From NCBI GenBank assembly GCA_016186375.1, contig JACPLS010000051.1, positions 1 through 9,373 of the forward strand: DNA of 9,373 nt, in the 5' to 3' direction. Position numbers and translations under genes: made by a program. Under the pieces are notes generated by a model that made no database searches, was not told the origin of the DNA, and was given only the letters and a program-made list of their open reading frames with translations. This document shows positions 4,795-9,373 of this stretch, one piece after another (the first letter of the stretch is position 1; each line of letters begins with the position of its first letter). The DNA is from Candidatus Pacearchaeota archaeon (GTDB lineage Archaea; Nanobdellota; Nanobdellia; Pacearchaeales; GW2011-AR1).

Positions 4795-5202
4795 TCATGG
4801 AGAAATTCTCTTTAATTCTTTTACTTTGTCAAAATCAGGATCATCAGAATAAATTTCTTTGCATTTGTTTAGAATTGCTGTTGCAGCATGGATGGCGTCA
4901 CGAGGCTTTAATGAGTAATTTTCAATTAATTCTTGGGATTTAAAGATTACTTTATTTGTTGCTTCTATTAGTATTATATTTGGGAGATTAAGGAATTTTC
5001 TGCCTTCTTCTAGTGCTAGTTCTTTTCCCTCTTTTTTCCAGATGGTATAAACAATTTCATCCCATGTTAAAACGGATGTACAGGATGTTTCATTATTTTC
5101 TATTAAATTAGTTAATAAGGCGATACATTCTTTCCCTTTTTCATTTTTATTTATTGCCGAATAAACAAATATATTAGTATCGAGGTAAATCATAACTTTC
5201 AT
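4795..5202 (-). CDS. vapC: PIN-domain ribonuclease toxin, VapC family
   Basis: This 135-residue protein has the complete acidic PIN active site: D8 in IYLDTN, E49 in LTWDEI, D102 in KPRDAIHAA and D120/D121 in YSDDPDFD. The residues hold Mg2+/Mn2+ and cut RNA; relatives cleave tRNA or rRNA. It is the second gene of a minus-strand operon and overlaps the antitoxin gene by 29 bases (5174-5202), so translation is coupled. Two starts compete: ATG 5202 has GAGG touching it, while the fourth codon, ATG 5193, lies nine bases after the same GAGG, a proper Shine-Dalgarno spacing. The shorter 132-residue form starting MIYLDTN also looks like a typical VapC start. The gene converges with ychF across about 60 bases. 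Confidence 0.93.
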   Translation of the reverse strand: MKVMIYLDTNIFVYSAINKNEKGKECIALLTNLIENNETSCTSVLTWDEIVYTIWKKEGKELALEEGRKFLNLPNIILIEATNKVIFKSQELIENYSLKPRDAIHAATAILNKCKEIYSDDPDFDKVKELKRISP

Positions 5203-5428
5203 CCTCTATTTTTTTAAGCTCTTTTAGAGTGATGTCTTTACCTTTTGTTCTTGCTTGAATAAAGAATTCTTTTAATAATTTCATTTTGTCTTGTTCTGGT
5301 TTTATACGTATATCTTCTTTAGTTATCTCTATTTGAACGATTTTTCCTTTATTTAGATTGAATTGTCTTCTTGCATCTACAGGTATAACTATTTGCCCTT
5401 TTTCTCCAATTAATCTTTTAATTATCAT
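5174..5428 (-). CDS. vapB: SpoVT/AbrB-type antitoxin, VapB family
   Basis: This 84-residue protein has an N-terminal swapped-hairpin AbrB DNA-binding domain (about 4-45) with the signature GQIVIPVDARRQFNLNKGKI (11-30). The charged helical C-terminus (46-84) is the part that wraps VapC in this family. It neutralises the toxin and, alone or with it, represses the shared promoter. It is the first gene of the minus-strand pair. ATG 5428 lies about 26 bases after a TATA-like box, so its mRNA is probably leaderless. The operator-like palindrome at 5462-5481 lies just beyond that box. Confidence 0.92.
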   Translation of the reverse strand: MIIKRLIGEKGQIVIPVDARRQFNLNKGKIVQIEITKEDIRIKPEQDKMKLLKEFFIQARTKGKDITLKELKKIEDESYDLPRY

Positions 5429-5438
5429 ATTTTATTAA

Positions 5439-5483
5439 GTAGGAATTGGTATTTAAACTTTTTCCTACCTTTAGGTAGGAATT
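5439..5483. promoter_or_regulatory. Probable VapBC operator: palindrome plus extra half-site
   Basis: TTCCTACCT-TT-AGGTAGGAA (5462-5481) is a perfect 9-bp dyad. GTAGGAATT occurs at its right arm (5475-5483) and again at 5439-5447, on the other side of the TATA-like box. Sites on both sides of the box suit autorepression by VapB/VapBC. The palindrome also lies upstream of the rightward DUF167 promoter and could affect that gene. Confidence 0.6.
5450..5458 (-). promoter_or_regulatory. TATA-like box for vapBC
   Basis: On the minus strand this reads GTTTAAATA, centred about 26 bases before the vapB ATG at 5428. Confidence 0.6.
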
Positions 5484-5500
5484 CTTAATTTATAGGGAAG

Positions 5501-5512
5501 TATTAATAAATA
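5501..5512 (+). promoter_or_regulatory. TATA-like box for the first DUF167 gene
   Basis: TATTAATAAATA is centred about 26 bases before the ATG at 5533, consistent with a leaderless transcript diverging from vapBC. Confidence 0.45.
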
Positions 5513-5532
5513 AGGAAATAAGAAATAGGACT

Positions 5533-5754
5533 ATGGGAAAAATTATATTTTTAGAAGTAAAGGCAAGTTCAAGTCAACAAAGGATTGAAAAGATTGATGA
5601 AATGAATTATCGAATTTGGGTAATGGAACATCGAGAAAAGGGGAAAGCTAATAAGGCTATTTTAAAGATAATGGCTAGATATTTTGGAATTTCTTATAAA
5701 AACATCAAGATAAAAAATCCTCTTTCTAGGAAAAAAATTATTGAAATTTCATAG
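5533..5754 (+). CDS. DUF167 (YggU-like) small protein
   Basis: This 73-residue protein matches the DUF167 layout over its whole length. A first strand with VKASSSQQRIE (9-19) is followed by a Tyr-x-Ile/Val strand (YRIWVMEH, 26-33). The hallmark EKGKANKAILKIMARYFGI (35-53) comes next, then the closing IKNPLSRKKIIEI. The GKAN turn and the S-R-x-K end are the most conserved parts of the family. The molecular function of DUF167 is unknown; the fold is a small alpha/beta sandwich, cytoplasmic. It is the first of three rightward genes and has its own TATA-like box. Confidence 0.88.
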   Translation: MGKIIFLEVKASSSQQRIEKIDEMNYRIWVMEHREKGKANKAILKIMARYFGISYKNIKIKNPLSRKKIIEIS

Positions 5755-5763
5755 AAATGATTA

Positions 5764-5774
5764 AAAATATAAAT
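5764..5774 (+). promoter_or_regulatory. TATA-like box before the second DUF167 gene
   Basis: AAATATAAATA is about 26 bases before an ATG at 5795 and about 52 before the gene ATG at 5821. It would place the transcript start at the nine-codon frame described at 5795-5824. Confidence 0.4.
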
Positions 5775-5794
5775 ACTAGTGATTTTACAATAAT

Positions 5795-5824
5795 ATGAAT
5801 TATGTAATGAGATTGGGAAAATGA
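5795..5824 (+). CDS. Possible nine-codon leader ORF (MNYVMRLGK)
   Basis: ATG 5795 lies at the leaderless distance from the TATA-like box at 5764-5774, and the frame ends in a TGA that overlaps the ATG of the next gene (ATGA at 5821-5824). A ribosome finishing here could restart on the downstream gene, which has no Shine-Dalgarno site. It may equally be chance, as short frames are common. Confidence 0.25.
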   Translation: MNYVMRLGK

Positions 5825-6036
5825 AAGTAATTATAAAAATTAGGTTTGGAGCTTCAAAAGAGAAGTTTGAAAAGTTTGGAGATGGAAGATATTTGCTTTA
5901 TTTATCTTTTGAAGAAGATTCTGACACAAAGACTATAGTAAGAGAACTATTGTCTAGACATTTAGGAACTCCAGCACAGAGAATTGAATTCATCGGAGTT
6001 GATAAAAATAAGAACTGGATATTTGATATTCATTAG
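5821..6036 (+). CDS. Second, divergent DUF167-like small protein
   Basis: This 71-residue protein has the same order of elements as its neighbour and appears to be a diverged paralogue. A strand with IRFGASKEKFEKF (7-19) is followed by GRYLLYLSF (22-30), a helix TKTIVRELLSRHLGTP (36-51) and a closing FIGVDKNKNWIFDI. The GKAN turn of DUF167 is replaced by EEDSDTKT, and the final S-R-x-K by DKNKN, so whatever site those residues form is lost or changed. The function is unknown. The gene may form an obligate pair with the upstream copy. It is followed after 17 bases by the metallopeptidase gene, suggesting one transcript. Confidence 0.7.
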   Translation: MKVIIKIRFGASKEKFEKFGDGRYLLYLSFEEDSDTKTIVRELLSRHLGTPAQRIEFIGVDKNKNWIFDIH

Positions 6037-6053
6037 AAGCCTAAGACATTAAA

Positions 6054-6431
6054 ATGAGATATGAATTTGCACCAGATTTGCAGGTAAGGATGGAAGAAAT
6101 TGTTATAGCTTTGCAAATGAGCCACATTGAATTGACTAGAGTAAAGTGCTTTAGGAGCAAGGGGAGCAGCACTAAGAGAACTCTAGCCAGATGCCATACT
6201 ATAGGAAAATTAATGCAAAAAGCTATGGGAACAGAAGCATTTTATACTATCGAATTTCTTGAGAGATTTGAAAAATTACCCATAGATGAGCAAGATAAAG
6301 TAATAATTCATGAACTATTACATATACCTAAGACATTTGGCGGAGGATTTAGGCAACATGATTTTGTTTGCGAGGAAAATGTTGAAATTATGCACGAGAA
6401 GTTTATGAATCTAAGAAAGAAAGAAGGATAA
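6054..6431 (+). CDS. Putative zinc metallopeptidase (COG4900-like)
   Basis: This compact protein of 125 residues has the zincin motif HELLH (86-90), which provides two zinc-binding histidines and the catalytic glutamate E87. IPKTFGGGFRQHD (91-103) follows, with H102 the likely third zinc ligand. The segment ARCHTIGKLMQKAMGTEAFY (45-64) and the LPxxEQDKVIIHELLHIPK context are typical of the small archaeal and phage putative metallopeptidases. There is no signal peptide, so it acts in the cytoplasm. Substrates are unknown for this group. It starts 17 bases after the second DUF167-like gene without a clear ribosome site and is probably in the same transcript. The active site looks intact. Confidence 0.85.
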   Translation: MRYEFAPDLQVRMEEIVIALQMSHIELTRVKCFRSKGSSTKRTLARCHTIGKLMQKAMGTEAFYTIEFLERFEKLPIDEQDKVIIHELLHIPKTFGGGFRQHDFVCEENVEIMHEKFMNLRKKEG

Positions 6432-6477
6432 TAGAGTTATTTTATGCCAGAATGAAGAACACCTAAATGGTAAAAAT

Positions 6478-6486
6478 GTTTATATA
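6478..6486 (+). promoter_or_regulatory. TATA-like box for the beta-helix surface protein gene
   Basis: GTTTATATAC-type sequence centred about 25 bases before the ATG at 6508, which suggests a separate leaderless transcript from the metallopeptidase gene. Confidence 0.5.
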
Positions 6487-6507
6487 CTTTATTTAAGTAA
6501 GGGAATT

Positions 6508-9373
6508 ATGAGTATTTTGAAGAGAGGCAATAGAAAAGAGATAAGAAAAAGTTTTAGGCGAAAATTAAAGATCATTATTGTTTTAATTGTTTGTGCACTA
6601 TTGCTTTTGTTTTTAGCTGCAGTTATTTATGAGAGAATTTCAATGAGAGGAAACGTTGTTTTTGGAGGAGTGATTATAGGTGAAGATATTTCTGTTGGTA
6701 AGGGTGAAATTTCTATTACTGGATATGCTCCATTGGGAACAGGGACAATTTACTTTATTGATTGGAGTAGCGGTAGTGACTCTAACTCTGGCACCAGTAA
6801 AAGTTCTCCTTGGAAAAGGCACCCTTTTATGAAAGGATATAGCGGAAGCTATACTCATAAAGCGGGGGATCAATTTATTTTTAGAGGGGGAGTGATATGG
6901 CCAAATTCAGCTTTTCAGATGCGAATTAGTCAGGGAGGATCATCTGATTCGAATAGAGATTATTATGGTGTAGATAAGACATGGTATTCTGGAAGTTCTT
7001 GGAGCAGACCGGTTTTTGATTTTGAAAATAACTTAGTTGCTCCTTCTGATGCAGGAGGTAATGCATTAAGTGGTATTTTGATAGAAGCAAGTTATATTAC
7101 TGTTGATAATTTAGAGTTGAAGAGGCACATTGTTCCTAGCGGGTCATGGAATCCTGTTAACATTCGTGTGATTCAAGCTTCCAACGGAGTAATTATTGAA
7201 AATTCATATATTCGTGATTGGACACAGACCAATCCAAGTGCAGATAATGGGGAAGGAGGAGGTATAAGTAGCGAATCCACATCAATAACGATAAGAAATA
7301 ATATTTTAACACAAACAGGAATTTCAGCAAGAACAGGAGGGGCTATAGATGCAGTTGGAGATATATATGGTAATGAAATATATGAAGTTCCAAACGCCAT
7401 AAAAGGTGGTAAGTTAATTCATGACAATTATATTCACGATACAGCTGATAGCAGCGGGCCAGGTCATGAGAATGCTATATTCTTCAATAGACCTGGTAGA
7501 GTTTATAATAATCTTCTTAAAAATACAGAGGCATCAACAGGGATATATTTATGGGGGGGAGCGGATCAGTCAGCTTCATGGTTAATTTACAATAATGTAT
7601 TATATAATTTACATGATGGAATTACTGTTGACGGAGCATATGTTCCAGACGGAAGTCAACAACAGGTAAAAATTTATAGTAATACTTTTGAATATAGTAA
7701 TATTGTTCGTGTACAGAGCTATTCTTCGTCAGGTAATGGTTGTTTAGGCCTATTAGATATTCGTAATAATCAATTAATTGAAGGAAGTGAACTGATTTAT
7801 AATTCAGGTGCTTGTATTACTAATCAAACAGCAAGTAATAATATTATAATGTCTTCTGCAACAGCTACAACAGAGGGTTATACTGCTGCAAATAATTATG
7901 CACCGACGAAGAATACTGGAGCGACAGTTAATACTGGTGTGAGTTTGTCTGAAATATTTACAACGGATAAACTTAGGGCAACGCGACCATATGGAAGTGC
8001 ATGGGATATTGGAGCGTACGAATATGGCGGGACACCGGGTGTTGTTAATGGAATTTGTGGGGGAATATTAAACACTTGCACAACAGGAATATTAAGTGAT
8101 ATTGCTGATTCAGGAACACAATATCTATGGAATTGTCAAGGCATAAGTGGAGGAACAACAGCGTTATGTAGTTTGCCAATTTCAGTACAGCAATACACTC
8201 TTACCGTTACAACTTCAGGAAGCGGAATAGTTGCAGGAACAGGAATTAACTGCGGGAGTGATTGCAGTGAAAGTTATAATTCTGGGACATCGGTAACACT
8301 AACAGCAACTGCTTCTTCAGGATCAACATTTTCAGGATGGGGAGGTGCATGTTCTGGAACAGGGTCAACATGTACAGTTACAATGAATGCAGCGAAGAGC
8401 GTGACAGCGACGTTTAATGTACAGCAAGCTAGTGGAATTTCATGGTATGTTGATAACTCTGTGGGAAGCTCTGGAGATGGAACATCATGGAGTAAAGCAT
8501 GGAAGAATTTTGCGAACATAGAGTGGACGAAGATAAGTGCTGGAGATACACTATACATATCAGGAGGAACGACAAGCAAGACTTATTCAGAGACTTTGAA
8601 AATTGGCGCTAGTGGAAGTGTAGGAAAACCAATTTATATTCGACCTGGAGCAGCAGAAGCAAATCCGAGTTCAGCGCATTCTGGAACTGTGATTATTGAT
8701 GGCGGGAGTAATACAAGAGATGGAATATCATACAAGGGAAAGAACTATATTACTATTGATGGATCTGATAGTAGTCTTGCGAGAAAAATCAAAATACAAA
8801 ATGTTGCAGATTTTGGTGTTATTGGTATTGAAACAATTTATCTTACAGTTCGATATCTCTATGTTGATAATTTTCTTGGTTATGGTATTACTGCAAGGGC
8901 AAATGGCGATATAGCAAATAATAATTATATTATTTTCGAGCATAATATCGTACGTAATGGGCTTGGGGCGGCAGGTATACAAATTTCTAGTTTGCTTGGT
9001 AGTGCTATTGGATCAAATACCATAAGATACAATGATGTAGAAGTAGCCCACACTGATGGTCTTGTTTGTGGAAAGGGGTGTGGGGTTGACTTTTACGGAA
9101 ATAGGGTTGTTCTTACAGCAACAAGCAAAGATACCACTCATCCAGATGGAATTGTTACATATGGTGATAATGTAAGAGTATTCCAAAATGAAATTATTGG
9201 TTTTTATCAAGGAATTGATATTGATGCAGTTCATAGTATAATAACTAACGCATCTGTTTGGGGGAATGTAATTATTTATAATGGGGGAGAAGCGACAAAC
9301 GGATTAGTAATAGAAGTGGAAAATTATGATGTTACCAATGTAAAATTCTGGAGTAATACAGTTATAGGTTTTA
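6508..9373 (+). CDS. Large membrane-anchored surface protein with two parallel beta-helix modules, 3' partial
   Basis: The frame is open from ATG 6508 to the right edge: 955 codons with no stop. Residues 1-21 are strongly basic and 22-41 form one hydrophobic segment, an uncleaved signal anchor or signal peptide, so the rest is outside the cell. The first module (about 80-506) starts with YFIDWSSGSDSNSG, continues with repeated N-x-I/Y-I/N beta-helix turns, and closes with WDIGAYEY (499-506), a common end of such domains. A linker with four or more cysteines (about 514-557, WNCQG and CSLP) leads to one divergent InlB-type repeat (563-638, with SGWGGAC and the KSVTATF end). A second beta-helix begins at WYVDNSVGSSGDG (646) and is cut by the window. 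Related proteins bind or degrade polysaccharides (lyase or epimerase types), but no catalytic set is evident. Asn, Ser, Gly and Thr richness fits an exported protein. Confidence 0.9.
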   Translation, partial: MSILKRGNRKEIRKSFRRKLKIIIVLIVCALLLLFLAAVIYERISMRGNVVFGGVIIGEDISVGKGEISITGYAPLGTGTIYFIDWSSGSDSNSGTSKSSPWKRHPFMKGYSGSYTHKAGDQFIFRGGVIWPNSAFQMRISQGGSSDSNRDYYGVDKTWYSGSSWSRPVFDFENNLVAPSDAGGNALSGILIEASYITVDNLELKRHIVPSGSWNPVNIRVIQASNGVIIENSYIRDWTQTNPSADNGEGGGISSESTSITIRNNILTQTGISARTGGAIDAVGDIYGNEIYEVPNAIKGGKLIHDNYIHDTADSSGPGHENAIFFNRPGRVYNNLLKNTEASTGIYLWGGADQSASWLIYNNVLYNLHDGITVDGAYVPDGSQQQVKIYSNTFEYSNIVRVQSYSSSGNGCLGLLDIRNNQLIEGSELIYNSGACITNQTASNNIIMSSATATTEGYTAANNYAPTKNTGATVNTGVSLSEIFTTDKLRATRPYGSAWDIGAYEYGGTPGVVNGICGGILNTCTTGILSDIADSGTQYLWNCQGISGGTTALCSLPISVQQYTLTVTTSGSGIVAGTGINCGSDCSESYNSGTSVTLTATASSGSTFSGWGGACSGTGSTCTVTMNAAKSVTATFNVQQASGISWYVDNSVGSSGDGTSWSKAWKNFANIEWTKISAGDTLYISGGTTSKTYSETLKIGASGSVGKPIYIRPGAAEANPSSAHSGTVIIDGGSNTRDGISYKGKNYITIDGSDSSLARKIKIQNVADFGVIGIETIYLTVRYLYVDNFLGYGITARANGDIANNNYIIFEHNIVRNGLGAAGIQISSLLGSAIGSNTIRYNDVEVAHTDGLVCGKGCGVDFYGNRVVLTATSKDTTHPDGIVTYGDNVRVFQNEIIGFYQGIDIDAVHSIITNASVWGNVIIYNGGEATNGLVIEVENYDVTNVKFWSNTVIGF

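Noticed and set aside
6640..9234. Several minus-strand frames and one plus-strand frame inside 6640-9234
   Set aside because: They are shadows of the single 955-codon plus-strand frame that contains the signal anchor and domain motifs.
1..9373. tRNA, rRNA or CRISPR array
   Set aside because: No cloverleaf-like segment, rRNA-like sequence or regularly spaced direct repeats were seen on either strand by eye.

Overview
The window looks like a piece of an AT-rich archaeal genome, most likely a DPANN archaeon of the Woesearchaeota/Pacearchaeota kind. Three things point there. The translation GTPase is of the archaeal YchF type (NKxD G4 motif, C-terminal TGS domain). Most genes lack a Shine-Dalgarno sequence and instead have a TATA-like box centred about 25 bases before the ATG, as expected for leaderless transcripts. 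Small archaeal families sit side by side (a UPF0200-like kinase, two DUF167 proteins, a HELLH metallopeptidase). The lineage is inferred; there is no rRNA in the window.

Layout. Bases 1-236 carry the C-terminal end of a gene that enters from the left. Its last part is unusually GC-rich, nearly free of A, and made of codons ending in C or T; it ends in GRFVGVR and an 8-bp hairpin. This is the pattern expected of the variable region of a diversity-generating retroelement (DGR) target protein, and it is the most interesting signal here, although no reverse transcriptase or template repeat is in view. A P-loop nucleotide-kinase-like gene follows (460-1011), then an intergenic stretch with a 17-bp inverted repeat.

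Bases 1170-2402 hold a minus-strand HEPN/nucleotidyltransferase (HepT/MntA-type) toxin-antitoxin operon, with three GTTTCA-NN-TGAAAC palindromes upstream. A minimal IS200-type insertion sequence (about 2327-2869) with an intact Y1 transposase and matched subterminal hairpins lies next to it. After it comes a solitary 151-residue gene (2990-3445) with ADP-ribosyltransferase-like motifs. The housekeeping YchF GTPase follows (3555-4733), then a minus-strand VapBC toxin-antitoxin pair (4795-5428) with a palindromic operator. So bases 1170-5428 are an accessory island of two toxin-antitoxin modules, one insertion sequence and one possible effector, with YchF embedded in it.

From 5533 all genes read rightward: two small DUF167-family proteins, a zinc metallopeptidase-like protein, and a very large membrane-anchored surface protein that runs off the right edge. 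That protein has two parallel beta-helix modules joined by a cysteine-containing linker and a divergent InlB-type repeat. The DUF167/DUF167/peptidase genes are closely spaced and may be co-transcribed; the surface protein has its own TATA box.
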